Part shown: positions 1 to 8,493 of the stretch, in pieces
Numbering within the stretch: position 1 is the first letter of the stretch
How the letters are laid out: every line of letters begins with the position of its first letter
Assembly (NCBI RefSeq): GCF_042680685.1
Contig: NZ_JBHUEA010000019.1
Span: 14,729-78,728 of the forward strand
From: Amnibacterium endophyticum
GTDB taxonomy: Bacteria; Actinomycetota; Actinomycetes; Actinomycetales; Microbacteriaceae
Direction of reading: 5' to 3'
Length of the DNA stretch: 64,000 nt
Made by a program: the position numbers and the translations under genes
The notes under the pieces: model-generated
Seen by the model: the letters and a program-made list of their open reading frames with translations, nothing else
Told to the model about the DNA's origin: nothing
Database searches by the model: none

Positions 1-462
1 CACGACGACCCCCTCGCGATGGCGCTGGACGTCGACGTCGTCCGCGGGATGCTCGGGCGATGGTCGGACGACGCGCTGCCGGCTGGGCGTGCCGCGCGGG
101 CGATGGCGGTCGCCGCGATCGGCGTGCACCTCGGCGCCGGTCACGATGTGATCGTGCCGCAGTACCTCCGCCGCGCCGACTTCCTCGACGAGCTCGCCGA
201 CGCGGCGCACCGGGCGGGCGCGCGCTTCGTCGAGTGCGCGCTGGTGGTCGACGCGGCGGTGGCGGCCGAGCGGTTGCGGTCCCGCGCGGCCGGCTCCGCG
301 GTCCCCGGCCCCGAGGGGCGGCTGGAGGAGCCGGTCGCGGCCGTGCACGAGGAGTTCGGGCGCTTCCTCGCCGGCAGGCCCGCCGCGATCGTCCTGCGCG
401 ATCCGTCGGTCGAGGAGCTCGACGGCGCGGTCGCGACCGCGCGGTCCGCCTCGAGCGGCTGA
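1..462 (+). CDS. P-loop kinase-like protein, C-terminal part (cut by window edge)
   Basis: The frame is open from base 1, so the gene starts left of the window and its Walker A region is not visible. What remains (about 153 codons) has the pattern of small AAA-type or zeta-toxin/chloramphenicol-phosphotransferase-like nucleotide kinases: a DVDVVRGMLG stretch as in substrate-binding strands after the P-loop, a HDVIVPQYL stretch, then an Arg-rich lid (ERLRSRAAG). The substrate cannot be told. It converges on the DUF4232 lipoprotein gene 16 bases downstream. An internal ATG at 19 exists but starting there would remove the ATP site, so the longer frame is preferred. Confidence 0.6.
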   Translation, partial: HDDPLAMALDVDVVRGMLGRWSDDALPAGRAARAMAVAAIGVHLGAGHDVIVPQYLRRADFLDELADAAHRAGARFVECALVVDAAVAAERLRSRAAGSAVPGPEGRLEEPVAAVHEEFGRFLAGRPAAIVLRDPSVEELDGAVATARSASSG

Positions 463-478
463 GGGTCGAGGCGACGGC

Positions 479-1213
479 CTAGGAGGTCTTCGGTGTGAAG
501 CCCTTCGCGGCGGAGGCGTCCGTGACCGGCGCGACGTACAGGTTCTGCAGATCGGTGCTGCAGCCGTAGAGCCCGCTCGCCGGGCTGAAGAAGGCGTGGA
601 AGCTGTGCGGCGGGTAGACGCGGTAGCCGTCGACCTCCTGCGCCCGGCACTTCGGATCGCCGCCGCTCGTCCCGTCGCCGTAGGCACCACCCGTCGCGTT
701 GATGTACGGGTAGCTGAGCGCCGCGAGCGCGGTGGCGCCGGGCGCGATCATGATGGGTCGCTCGCCGGGCTGGAGCGCGCCCTGCTCCCGCGCCGCGCGC
801 CCGACCTGCGTGCCGTTCCCGTCGCCGACCAGGCTGACGCCGGGCCAGCCCTCCAGCACGCACGGGCTGCTGCCGGTGTTGCGGAACACCACGTAGGAGA
901 GGCGCTGGCCGGCGCCCGAGCCGGTCGGGTCGTTCTGCACCGAGACCGCGAGGTGCGCATCGGCGCACTGGCCCGCCGGCGCGTTCGGGTCCCGTCGCGG
1001 CGACGCCGAGGGGGAGGGGGACGCCGAGCCGGCCGTCGACGTCGGCGCCGCGCTCGTCGGGGAGGCGGTCGGGCCGGCGCTCGACGCCGAGGGACCGGTC
1101 GGGGGAGCGGTCGGGGTGCCCGGCGCGGCCGCGCCGCCCAAGGCGGTGCATCCCGTCAGCAGGATCCCGATCAGCACCGCGCCGATCGCTCCGGCTGTCG
1201 TGCTCCTGCGCAT
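479..1213 (-). CDS. DUF4232 lipoprotein
   Basis: The 244-residue product begins with a lipoprotein signal (MRRSTT, hydrophobic core, lipobox LLTGC with Cys22), followed by a Pro/Ser/Thr/Ala-rich linker to about residue 80 and then a DUF4232 domain (GQCADAHLAV onward, with conserved FRNTGSSPC and PGATALAAL-like motifs). DUF4232 proteins are exported actinobacterial proteins of unknown function. The ATG at 1213 was chosen because GGAGGAG precedes it and it starts the signal peptide; the open frame continues upstream without coding character. A second protein with this domain ends the window (62442-63665). Confidence 0.9.
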   Translation of the reverse strand: MRRSTTAGAIGAVLIGILLTGCTALGGAAAPGTPTAPPTGPSASSAGPTASPTSAAPTSTAGSASPSPSASPRRDPNAPAGQCADAHLAVSVQNDPTGSGAGQRLSYVVFRNTGSSPCVLEGWPGVSLVGDGNGTQVGRAAREQGALQPGERPIMIAPGATALAALSYPYINATGGAYGDGTSGGDPKCRAQEVDGYRVYPPHSFHAFFSPASGLYGCSTDLQNLYVAPVTDASAAKGFTPKTS

Positions 1214-1329
1214 CGCTCCTCCGACGGCGCCCGCTCGATCGCGCCGTCGTTCACTCTGCGGAACGCCGTTGTGAGACGCCTCAGCCGCGTCGGTGGCGGA
1301 GGTCGGCCTTCCGTCGCTACGGTCCTGCC

Positions 1330-1590
1330 ATGTCCCTCCGGCAGGTCCCGGCGCCGAGCGTGGCCGCCGGTGCGAAGGGGCCCGCGTCCTACTTCCCGAG
1401 CATCGAGCGCACCTACGGCCGCCCGATGCAGGACTGGCTCGACCTCGTCGTGGACCGTCTCGACGGGTACCGGCACATGGAGGTCGTGGCATTCCTCAAG
1501 TCCGAGCACGGCATGGGACACGGTCACGCGAACGCGGTGGTCGCCTACGTCCGGCAGCAGCTGTCCAACCAGGGGGCGCGGACCGACTGA
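1330..1590 (+). CDS. DUF4287 domain protein
   Basis: This 86-residue soluble protein matches the DUF4287 pattern: an N-terminal YFPSIERTYG segment, DWLDLV, and a helical HMEVVAFLKSEHGMGHGHANAVVAYV stretch seen as shorter pieces (HMEVVAFLKSEHG, then GHGHANAVVAYV). The family is common in actinobacteria and has no established function, although the same fold segment appears fused to DUF5655 proteins. A TACGGT hexamer at 1318-1323 lies six bases before the ATG, which suggests a leaderless transcript. It is transcribed alone. Confidence 0.85.
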   Translation: MSLRQVPAPSVAAGAKGPASYFPSIERTYGRPMQDWLDLVVDRLDGYRHMEVVAFLKSEHGMGHGHANAVVAYVRQQLSNQGARTD

Positions 1591-1640
1591 GCGACTGCGC
1601 GGACCCGCGGGCAGCGGACCCGCCTCAGCGCGGACCGTTC

Positions 1641-2084
1641 TCAGCAGAGGGCGTTGGTGTCCGACAGATCCATGTCGGCGTAGTCCGACAGCGGAGCGTC
1701 GGTGATCCCGACGACCTCGTCGATCTGCAGCATCGGGTAGGTGCCGAGGGGCGTCCCGGCGCGGTCGGTGAGCTGCCACCAGCGTCGGCCGAAGCGGTGG
1801 CAGATGGCCCCGGCGTTGTCGTCGGCGGCGACCCGGTACAGCCGGGGCACGCCGTCCTGCTGCTCGATCACGACGCCGCGTGCGTGCTCCCGGGGCCCGC
1901 GGTCACGCGCGGGGATCGTCGCCGCCGCCGGCGAGGCGGTGACGACCGGCCGAGCCGACGTCGACGCCGACGGCTCGGGCGTCGCCACGACCGGGGCCGG
2001 GCTCGTGCAGGCGGTCAGCGCGAGCGGCAGGAGGGCGACGGCCACGACCGCGCTCTTCGCCCCGAGGCTGCGACGTCGCGCCAC
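1641..2084 (-). CDS. small lipoprotein with degenerate LysM-like tail
   Basis: From the GTG at 2084 (GGAGG ten bases upstream) the product is 147 residues with a lipobox ALTAC (Cys26), a Pro/Ser/Thr linker and a C-terminal part reading YRVAADDNAGAICHRFG, which resembles the start of a LysM motif (Y-V-x-x-D-D-x-x-x-x-I-x-x-R-F). A clearer LysM lipoprotein occurs at 59181-59573. Two Cys residues remain in the exported part, one being the final residue. Function is unknown; peptidoglycan association is an inference from the LysM resemblance. Confidence 0.75.
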   Translation of the reverse strand: MARRRSLGAKSAVVAVALLPLALTACTSPAPVVATPEPSASTSARPVVTASPAAATIPARDRGPREHARGVVIEQQDGVPRLYRVAADDNAGAICHRFGRRWWQLTDRAGTPLGTYPMLQIDEVVGITDAPLSDYADMDLSDTNALC

Positions 2085-2267
2085 GAGCGGCTCCCTCCTG
2101 CGCGCCCGTCGTCGCGAGCGTGATGCGGCGGCTCGGCGGCAGGTGGCGTCGTCCACCGTCGCGCATCCGGCCCGCGCTCCGCAACAGGCGGCGCGACGCG
2201 TCTCAGAACTCGACAGTCGACCCGGCAAGCACCCCGGCCGTGTCCGCGTCTGCCTCCGCTCGGCGGG

Positions 2268-2657
2268 TCAGAGGTCGCCCTCCACGAACTGGGCGCGCCC
2301 GAGCCCGAAGGACCAGTCCTCAGGCGCGTTCGCCGACACCGCCACGATGAGGTCGGAGGTCGCGAGCCCGCAGCGCTCCTGCAGCCGCTGCGCGAGGGTC
2401 GAGTAGAGCGCGAGCTTCTGGTCCTGGTCCCGGCCCTGCTGCAGCACCTGGATCAGCACGAGGTCGCGGGTGCGGGGGATGCCGAGCCCGGTGTCCTCGC
2501 AGATCATGCGGCCGGGGCGGTGCTCGGTGATGACCTGGTAGCGGTCGCCCGCAGGGGCCGCGAAGACGTCCATCATCACGTCCTGCACGGTGTCGGCGAG
2601 GGTCCGCAGCTCCTCGTCGGTGCGTCCCTCGGTGAGGTCGATCCGAACCAGCGGCAT
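2268..2657 (-). CDS. tautomerase family protein
   Basis: The ATG at 2657 gives a 129-residue protein starting MPLVRIDL. After Met removal Pro would be residue 1, the catalytic base in the 4-oxalocrotonate tautomerase/MSAD superfamily. Length and the segments DRYQVITEH, RTRDLVLIQV and PEDWSFGLGRAQ match the ~130-residue actinobacterial branch (tautomerase_2/cis-3-chloroacrylic acid dehalogenase-like). GGAG lies before the start; the longer upstream frame would bury the Pro1 and is rejected. Substrate is unknown. Confidence 0.9.
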   Translation of the reverse strand: MPLVRIDLTEGRTDEELRTLADTVQDVMMDVFAAPAGDRYQVITEHRPGRMICEDTGLGIPRTRDLVLIQVLQQGRDQDQKLALYSTLAQRLQERCGLATSDLIVAVSANAPEDWSFGLGRAQFVEGDL

Positions 2658-2774
2658 GGTGCTCCTTCGTGCAGGCGGGTGAGGACTGCACGCTACGAAC
2701 AGCAACCTGGATGCCAGCGCCCCGCGGGCCGGACGGACGTCGAGTCGGCGCTGTGTGCCGGCGGGGAGCCGGGG

Positions 2775-3188
2775 TCAGCGGTCCGCGGTCCTGTAGCGCT
2801 CGCGCAGCGACGCGAGCGCGTCGAGCGCCCGCGTCCGATCCTGGACGGGCACGAGCAGGTGGTCGTGGAAGGCGCCGGCGAGCACGTTGCAGCTGATGCC
2901 CTCCTCGGCGAGGGCGACGGAGACCGCGGCGGTGAGCCCGACCGCGGCGAGCGAGGAGTGCACGGTCAGTGTGAGCCAGGCGGCGACGAAGTCGTAGGCG
3001 ACCTCCAGGCGGTCGGCGTCGACCTGTCGGAGCACGACGGTCGTCCCCTCGGGCTCCTCGACGGTCGCCGCGGCCGACGCGATCGCCGGATGGCCGGGAC
3101 GCACGACCGCGTAGACGTACGGCTCCTCTCGGGCGATCACCTCCAGCTCGAGCAGCATCCGTTCGAGGTCGGTCGCGCCGGAGGGCAT
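2775..3188 (-). CDS. ACT domain protein
   Basis: The product is 137 residues and consists of the two ACT-like segments typical of small stand-alone ACT proteins: a first part with YVYAVVRPGHPA, and a second with LTVHSSLAAVGLTAAVS, EEGISCNVLAG and FHDHLLVPV. Such proteins (ACT_7/DUF2241-like) are thought to sense small ligands, but none is known here. The ATG at 3188 was chosen because it begins just before the first conserved helix. It is convergent to nothing and lies back to back with the stress protein gene at 3333. Confidence 0.85.
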   Translation of the reverse strand: MPSGATDLERMLLELEVIAREEPYVYAVVRPGHPAIASAAATVEEPEGTTVVLRQVDADRLEVAYDFVAAWLTLTVHSSLAAVGLTAAVSVALAEEGISCNVLAGAFHDHLLVPVQDRTRALDALASLRERYRTADR

Positions 3189-3283
3189 CGCCCCAGCCTC
3201 GCAGGCCCTCCGTCTCCCGGCTCGGCCGCAGGGCCGGGAGCGGACCGAGCGGATCCATCGGTGGCTCATAGGAAGGAGGCGTA

Positions 3284-3301
3284 GCACCCGGAGTCGGGTG
3301 C
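3284..3301. promoter_or_regulatory. stem-loop upstream of the stress protein gene
   Basis: GCACCCG and CGGGTGC form a perfect 7-bp stem with a 4-base loop, 31 bases before the ATG at 3333 and downstream of an isolated GGAAGGAGG. It could be a leader hairpin of the stress protein mRNA or an operator; no U-tract follows, so it is not a classical terminator. Confidence 0.35.
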
Positions 3302-3332
3302 AGGCGCACCCGGGCACGAGAGGGAGGCGCTC

Positions 3333-4136
3333 ATGGCGCGCAGGGTCGTGGTGGGCTGGGACGGGTCGGCGGCGGCGGCTTCGGCGCTCGACTGGGCGGT
3401 CCGGCGCTCGCCGGACGCCGAGCGGATCGAGGTCGTCGAGGTCGACGCCGGGCGGCACCGGGTCGAGCAGCGCCGCGACCCGGAGGAGGCGGCGGCGTCG
3501 GTCCGCCAGGAGCATCCCTGGCTCGAGGTGGAGGTGGTCCGGGAGCGCGGCGCCGTCGGCCGGGCGCTCGCCGCGAGGTCGTCGGCGGAGTGCCTGGTCG
3601 TGCTCGGCGGGCGGGGGAACGAGGAGCGCCGGCTCGGCCACCGCACCTCCACCGCGTACCGGGTGGTGCTCGGCGCCGACGGCCCGGTGGCGGTGATCCC
3701 GGCCGGCTACCGCAGCGGTCGGGACGTCGTCCTCGGGGTCGTCGACCGCGCGGACGCCCGCGTCGTCGCCCTCACCGCGGCGGCGGAGGCCGCCCGCCGC
3801 CACCAGCGGCTGATCGCCGTGCACGCGACGTCATCGATGCTGGGGCTCGCGGACCTCGTCGACGGGCAGGACCGCACGCGGGAGCACCAGGAGGCCGAGG
3901 CGCTCTTCGACGAAGTGCTCGCCCCGGTGCGCGACGCCCACCCGGACCTGCCCGTGGTGCGCCGCACGGTCCGCGGCCGCCCGTCGGACGTGCTGCTCGC
4001 CGCCTCGCGCAACGCCGCGCTGCTGGTGCTGGGGCGCGACGTCGAGCGGCCGCAGCGCGGACGCCCGGTGACCCACAGCAGCATGCTGCTGAGCCGGTCG
4101 CCCGTCATGGTGGTGCCGCCCGCGACCCGGCTCTGA
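3333..4136 (+). CDS. universal stress protein, two UspA domains
   Basis: The 267-residue protein contains two tandem Usp domains. The first starts RRVVVGWDGS and ends near VAVIPAG. The second starts DVVLGVVDR and has a C-terminal VLGRDVERP...SMLLSRSPVMVVPP segment that resembles the G-x2-G-x9-G(S/T) ATP-binding loop with some deviations. Tandem Usp proteins of this size are common in actinobacteria and are linked to hypoxia or stationary phase. AGGGAGG precedes the ATG. It is a single-gene unit. Confidence 0.93.
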   Translation: MARRVVVGWDGSAAAASALDWAVRRSPDAERIEVVEVDAGRHRVEQRRDPEEAAASVRQEHPWLEVEVVRERGAVGRALAARSSAECLVVLGGRGNEERRLGHRTSTAYRVVLGADGPVAVIPAGYRSGRDVVLGVVDRADARVVALTAAAEAARRHQRLIAVHATSSMLGLADLVDGQDRTREHQEAEALFDEVLAPVRDAHPDLPVVRRTVRGRPSDVLLAASRNAALLVLGRDVERPQRGRPVTHSSMLLSRSPVMVVPPATRL

Positions 4137-4207
4137 CGAGGGGCATCGGGCGCGGTCCCGCTCTGCCCAGTGGAGGGAGCAGGCGGGACGCCTAGGGTCC
4201 CGGGTCC

Positions 4208-4771
4208 ATGACCGATGTGCACGAGATCGAGACCGTCGTGTTCGAGGGCGATGCTCCGGCGTCGATCTGGACCGGCGTCGCCGGGCTCTACGAGGAGGCG
4301 TTCGCGTCGCCGCCCTACCGCGAAGCGCGGGGCGAGCTCCGCGAGATCGCGCAATGGGGCCCGGCCATGCTGGCCGCTCCCGGAGGCCGCCTGACCGCGG
4401 CCGTGGTCGAGGACCAGGTGGCCGGGTTCGCCGTCTCGGAACGCCTCGACCAGGATCGGCCCTGGCAGGAGATGCTCGCGAGCACGGCCGGGCCGGAGGG
4501 CGGGCTCGTCCTGCCCCCGGAGTCGACCGTGATCCTGCAGGAGCTCGCGGTCGACGACGCCCATCGAGGGCGTGGCATCGCGCGGGCGCTCGTCGCCGCT
4601 CTGCTGAGGGACCGGGCCGAGGAGCACGTCGTCCTCAGCGTCTTCGAGCGCGCGTCCTCGGTCCACGCGATGTACCGGCGGTGGGGCTTCGACGAGTTCG
4701 GCACGGCTCCTGCCGAGGGCGGCGACGACACGATGCACCTCATGCACCACCGGCTGCCCTGGGCGCTCTGA
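4208..4771 (+). CDS. GNAT family N-acetyltransferase
   Basis: The 187-residue protein has the GNAT core in its second half: LQELAVDDAHRGRGIARALV is motif A, with the acetyl-CoA pyrophosphate loop HRGRGIA, followed by LSVFERASSVHAMYRRWGF (motif B, with the usual Y-x2-x-GF). The acceptor substrate is unknown. A TAGGGT hexamer ten bases before the ATG suggests a leaderless or very short leader transcript. It is convergent with the VOC gene at 4789. Confidence 0.9.
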   Translation: MTDVHEIETVVFEGDAPASIWTGVAGLYEEAFASPPYREARGELREIAQWGPAMLAAPGGRLTAAVVEDQVAGFAVSERLDQDRPWQEMLASTAGPEGGLVLPPESTVILQELAVDDAHRGRGIARALVAALLRDRAEEHVVLSVFERASSVHAMYRRWGFDEFGTAPAEGGDDTMHLMHHRLPWAL

Positions 4772-4788
4772 CACCGGGCGAGTCGGGG

Positions 4789-5175
4789 TCAGGCCGGCTC
4801 GGGTTCGAGGAACTCGAGCCGGTTGCCGAACGGGTCGCTCGCGTAGAAGCGGCGGTGGCCGGGGAAGTCGTCGTCCCACGTCACCGTGCGGCCGGCGCCC
4901 TCGAGCGCGGCGGCGAGCCCGACCAGGCCCTCGACGAGGATGCCGGGATGGGCCTTCCTGGCCGGCGCGAACGGGTCCTCGACCCCCAGGTGCAGCTCGA
5001 GCCCGCCGCGGCGGAACCAGCAGCCGCCGCGGGCGGCGAGCACGGGCGGCTTCTCCACCTCGGTCATCCCGAGCGCACCGGCGTAGAAGGCGCGCGCCTC
5101 CTCCTCCTCGCCCCGCGGCATGGCGAGCTGCACGTGGTGCAGGGCGATGGGCTCGAAGTCGTCGGTCGCGGCCAT
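4789..5175 (-). CDS. VOC (glyoxalase/bleomycin-resistance fold) protein
   Basis: The product is about 128 residues with one VOC module pair: ALHHVQLAMPRG at the N terminus (His at the first metal position), ARAFYAGALGMTE, GLELHLGVEDPF, and the C-terminal FYASDPFGNRLEFLEPE motif with the metal-binding Glu. The reaction is unknown; VOC proteins include dioxygenases, isomerases and drug-sequestering proteins. Three in-frame starts exist (GTG 5205, ATG 5193, ATG 5175), none with a strong ribosome site; the shortest that keeps the domain is given. Confidence 0.88.
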   Translation of the reverse strand: MAATDDFEPIALHHVQLAMPRGEEEEARAFYAGALGMTEVEKPPVLAARGGCWFRRGGLELHLGVEDPFAPARKAHPGILVEGLVGLAAALEGAGRTVTWDDDFPGHRRFYASDPFGNRLEFLEPEPA

Positions 5176-5226
5176 GCCGCCATGCTCGGGCATCCGCCCG
5201 GACACGGCCCCCGCAGGTCGTGGCCG

Positions 5227-6117
5227 TCAGGCGGGCAGGCCGATGGAGTACATCGAGCGGACCTCGCCGGGGGAGAGCGCGTACCGGTAGGCGGCCGCGT
5301 ACTTGATGCTGCCGACGAAGGAGGCGTTGGTGGCGGTGCCGCCGGTCCACGACGAGCCGAGGCTGTCGTAGCCGATGCGCCAGTAGCCGGTGTTCGACTG
5401 CGCTGAGGTGTACGCGGTGTTTGCAGCGGCGAGCGCCCCGTCGACGTAGAGGGACATCCCCGTGTTCGGCGTGCCCGGGGTGAGCGTGGCGACGACCTGG
5501 TGCCAGAGCCCGTCGGCGTAGTCCCGCCCGGAGGGGCTCGTGATAATCTGATAGCCGTTCAAGTAGGTGCCGAACGAGAGCTGGCCCGTCGGCTGCAGGT
5601 AGACCTGCCGGTCGTAGATGCCGCTCGCGCCGGTCTGCTGGTTCCCGAGCCCGATGAGCCGCCCGCTCTTCGTCGAGGTCTTGAACCAGACGACCAGGCT
5701 GAAGGTCGTGGGGGATGCCCCGACCGTGTTGGTGGTGGTGACGTACTGGGGGGCGGAGGCCGTGCCCGCGGGGGCGTAGGCGACCTTCGGGGCGTCGTTC
5801 GGGCAGGCGGTCGGGGTGGCGGTGTCGGTCGAGTGCGTGCCCTGGTAGATCCCCGGGTTGCCCGCGGCGCTCGAGTCGGCGGCGCCCGTGGTGCCGGCGG
5901 CCTCCGTGAGCGTGTACTCGAAGTACGTGTTCGCCGCCTTCGTCCTGACCGCCGCGAAGACGTCCGAGCAGGTGAACTGCGTCGCGGCCTTCGCCGTGTC
6001 CGTCGTGTTCGTGATGGCCGCGGTGAAGGAGCCGGAGGTGCCGGGAGCCAGCAACGCAGCCGCCGCCACGGCGGCCGCGGCGAGGAGTCCGAGGCCGGCT
6101 CGTCGGCGGTCACGCAT
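5227..6117 (-). CDS. exported LamG-fold protein, probable SipW substrate
   Basis: The 296-residue product has a short basic N terminus, a hydrophobic segment and then GTSGSFTAAITNTTDTA, the G-(x)-SF-(T)-A-x-I-x-(N)T-x3 pattern typical of SipW-cleaved proteins. The rest resembles a LamG/concanavalin-like jelly roll: FSLVVWFKTSTKSGRLIG, DGLWHQVVATL, MSLYVDGALAA, a classic LamG core. The start (ATG 6117) overlaps the stop of the signal peptidase gene, so the two are translationally coupled. A surface or matrix role is inferred from the LamG fold and from coupling to the SipW-type peptidase. Confidence 0.88.
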   Translation of the reverse strand: MRDRRRAGLGLLAAAAVAAAALLAPGTSGSFTAAITNTTDTAKAATQFTCSDVFAAVRTKAANTYFEYTLTEAAGTTGAADSSAAGNPGIYQGTHSTDTATPTACPNDAPKVAYAPAGTASAPQYVTTTNTVGASPTTFSLVVWFKTSTKSGRLIGLGNQQTGASGIYDRQVYLQPTGQLSFGTYLNGYQIITSPSGRDYADGLWHQVVATLTPGTPNTGMSLYVDGALAAANTAYTSAQSNTGYWRIGYDSLGSSWTGGTATNASFVGSIKYAAAYRYALSPGEVRSMYSIGLPA

Positions 6118-7078
6118 CGACGGCGTCCGGCTCGACGCGCTCGGCCCGGAGCAGCGTCCAGAGGGTCGGGGCGAGGCAGAGGAGGGCCAGCAGGAGCCAG
6201 CCGAGGAGGTCGAGGTGCGGGGCGGCAGTGAACCCGGCGTGGCCGTGCGCATCGCCCGGCAGGGTCAGGCGCCCGACCTGACCGGACACGAGGTCGATCG
6301 CGTGGGCGGGATCGCCCGCGGCCTGCAGGCGGATCGGCAGGACACCCGTCGACACGACGGTCGCCTCCACGCCGCCGGTGCACGAGCGCGCCTGCAGCAG
6401 CAGGTAGCCGACGAACGGCTTGTAGAACCAGAACGCGGCGCTCAGCACCAGCGAGCACCCGAGCATCCGCATCGAGGCGCGGCGGGACGGGTCGCGGAGG
6501 AGGAGCCCGAGCGCCCAGACGGCCGCGCACCCTCCGGCGACCGCCGGCGCGAGCCGCACGAGCCAGCCCGCCACCGGGACCAGCGCGACCGCCCGCGTCA
6601 CGATCATGTCCGGGCGGACGATCCACGGGTCGTCCGTCCCGTTGATGTCGCCACGGGTCCGGTAGCCGTCGGCCTCCACCTGCACGATCCGGTGGGTGTA
6701 GGTCGAGTCGGATCCGGGCGGGTGGTAGGTGATGACCTCGCCGTCGCGCAGCGCCTGGCCCTCCTGCACGGGGAGGCCGATGACGAGGGTGCCGACGGGG
6801 GCGGCGCGGCCCATGGACGGCGACTCCACGACGAAGATCCGCGCCCCGGTGACGGCGATGGCGGCCGCGCACGCCGCCACCGCGACGAGCGCGACGGCGG
6901 CGAGGAGCCGCGTCGCGACGCGCGCCCGGCCGCCTCCTGGGCGCTCGGCGGTCGCCCCGCTCGGCCCGAGCCGTGGCTCGGCCAGGATGCCGGTCGCGTC
7001 CGCGGTGCTGGTCATGGTGGTCGGGGCGAGGTCCGGGAGCGGCCGGCCCGATTCGGGGCGGCCGCTCATCCCGGTCAT
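6110..7078 (-). CDS. SipW-type signal peptidase I
   Basis: This 322-residue membrane protein has the ER/SipW-type signal peptidase signature: ESPSM with Ser88 as nucleophile, YTHRIV with His129 replacing the Lys of bacterial type I enzymes, and RGDINGTDDP as the third box. A transmembrane segment precedes the Ser (about 55-80), and further hydrophobic segments occur near 165-200 and at the C terminus. The C-terminal half is longer than in SipW and includes an extracytoplasmic segment. It overlaps the preceding TasA-like gene (ATGA) and the following LamG gene, so it probably processes both neighbours. Confidence 0.92.
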   Translation of the reverse strand: MTGMSGRPESGRPLPDLAPTTMTSTADATGILAEPRLGPSGATAERPGGGRARVATRLLAAVALVAVAACAAAIAVTGARIFVVESPSMGRAAPVGTLVIGLPVQEGQALRDGEVITYHPPGSDSTYTHRIVQVEADGYRTRGDINGTDDPWIVRPDMIVTRAVALVPVAGWLVRLAPAVAGGCAAVWALGLLLRDPSRRASMRMLGCSLVLSAAFWFYKPFVGYLLLQARSCTGGVEATVVSTGVLPIRLQAAGDPAHAIDLVSGQVGRLTLPGDAHGHAGFTAAPHLDLLGWLLLALLCLAPTLWTLLRAERVEPDAVDA

Positions 7079-7743
7079 GCGCCGGTGTAGGTCCAGACGA
7101 GCGGCTGCGAGACGGACTGCGCCTGGACGGTGTTGTCCGCGCTGCTCGACAGCTGCACGGAGAAGGTGAAGCGCACGTAGTCGGTGGAGCTGGTCGGCGG
7201 CACGCAGGTCGCGGAGGCGGCCTTGATGTCCTTGCTCGCACCGAGCGCGTTGAGCGCCACCGCGTTGTACAGCGTGACCGCCGTGCCGGCCGTGCCGCCG
7301 GTGACCGGGGCGCAGGTCAGGGTCAGCTGCAGCTGCCCGCAGAGGTCGCCGGTGCCGCTGCCGCTCTTCGTGCAGGTGCCCGGAGCCAGCGTGAAGCCGT
7401 TCACGGCAGTGGTCCCGGTGTTGTAGAGCCGCACGGTCGTGACGTTCGGTGCGCCGCCCGGCGTCAGCTGGTTCGTGGTCCCGCCGTACTTGTTGATGGT
7501 GCTGCAGGACGTGTACGCGTTGCCCGTCCCCGAGGTGGACAGGCACGACGTCGTGCCGGCGCTGTCGGTCTCCTGCATGATCAGCGATCCGGTGGCCGCG
7601 GTGTTGTTGCTGTTGGTGATGCTGGCGGTGAACGCCGACAGGGTCCCGGTCGCCGACAGCCCGAGCGTCGTGGACGCCACCAGGCTCGCAGCGATCGCCA
7701 GCGGGGCGAACCGCTTGCGGTGCAGGCGCGGTGTTGCAGGCAT
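7075..7743 (-). CDS. TasA/camelysin-like exported protein (SipW substrate)
   Basis: The 222-residue product starts MPATPRLHRKRF, then a hydrophobic core and GTLSAFTASITNSNNTA, the SipW-dependent signal pattern. The mature part is Ser/Thr/Gly-rich with paired Cys residues (TTSCLSTSG, YTSCS, GTCTKSG, LTCAP) that could form disulfides. TasA and camelysin relatives form surface fibres in Firmicutes; actinobacterial members are little studied. GAAGG precedes the ATG at 7743. It is the first gene of a three-gene operon with the peptidase and the LamG protein. Confidence 0.82.
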   Translation of the reverse strand: MPATPRLHRKRFAPLAIAASLVASTTLGLSATGTLSAFTASITNSNNTAATGSLIMQETDSAGTTSCLSTSGTGNAYTSCSTINKYGGTTNQLTPGGAPNVTTVRLYNTGTTAVNGFTLAPGTCTKSGSGTGDLCGQLQLTLTCAPVTGGTAGTAVTLYNAVALNALGASKDIKAASATCVPPTSSTDYVRFTFSVQLSSSADNTVQAQSVSQPLVWTYTGA

Positions 7744-7935
7744 GTCGATCCTTCGAGACGTGATATCGGGACCGATCTGCCCCTCGTGTGAAGGTACTTC
7801 GATCGCCAAACAGATTGAACATCGAACGAACCCCCAGAAGGGGCTCCGATCCGGCGTGTCGAGGGCTCCGGCCGCCAGGCTGGTGCTTCTTGGAGCGCAG
7901 CGCTCTGAGCGCCCGCCGCCGATCAGGAGGACGAC

Positions 7936-8421
7936 GTGACCTCGCAATCCGACCTCGCCCGGGCCGAAGCGGCCGTCGGGAGCGTGCTCGACGCGCTGCT
8001 CGACCTCGAGATCGCGGAGCGCCTGGCGGATGCCGATCTGGGTGGGCAGTTCGGGTTGAACCCGACGGAGCTCACCGCGCTGGCCATCCTGGGCCGCAGC
8101 GGCACGCAGCAGGTGATGCGTCTCGCCGGGCTGCTGCAGCTCACCGCCGGTTCGACGTCCACGCTCGTCACGCGGCTCGCCGACCGCGAGCTCATCTCCC
8201 GGCAGCGCAGCGACCAGGACCGGCGCAGCGTCGACATCACCCTGACCGAGGCCGGTGCAAGCGTCGTGCAGGCGATGGGCCTCCGCTACCGCAGCGCGGT
8301 CGAAGCCGCGCTCGCCGGTGCGACGACGGAGTGCCTCCTCGCCACGAGCGGGATCCTGCGCGCGGCCGCCGCCGAGCTCGGCAGGACGAGGGACGTCGAG
8401 GCGGAGCGCTCCGAGGCCTGA
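7936..8421 (+). CDS. MarR family transcriptional regulator
   Basis: The 161-residue protein is a MarR-type winged helix: LTALAILGRSGTQQVMRLAGLLQLTAGSTS spans helices 2-4 (shown here in parts LTALAILGRSG and QVMRLAGLLQL), followed by LVTRLADRELI and the wing motif DQDRRSVDITLTEAG, which is diagnostic (D-x-R). It starts with GTG at 7936 after AGGAGG. It may control the MFS gene at 8657 on the same strand. Ligand unknown. Confidence 0.92.
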   Translation: MTSQSDLARAEAAVGSVLDALLDLEIAERLADADLGGQFGLNPTELTALAILGRSGTQQVMRLAGLLQLTAGSTSTLVTRLADRELISRQRSDQDRRSVDITLTEAGASVVQAMGLRYRSAVEAALAGATTECLLATSGILRAAAAELGRTRDVEAERSEA

Positions 8422-8493
8422 CCGCTCGCCCTGCCCGGCGACGGCCGCCCGCGAGGCCTGCGAGGTGTCCGCTCGCCCGCTAGCGTGTGCGCC

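Noticed and set aside
3707..5350. 547-codon minus-strand frame across the stress protein and GNAT genes
   Set aside because: Antisense shadow with Arg/Ala/Gly-rich text; the genes on the plus strand have clear motifs.
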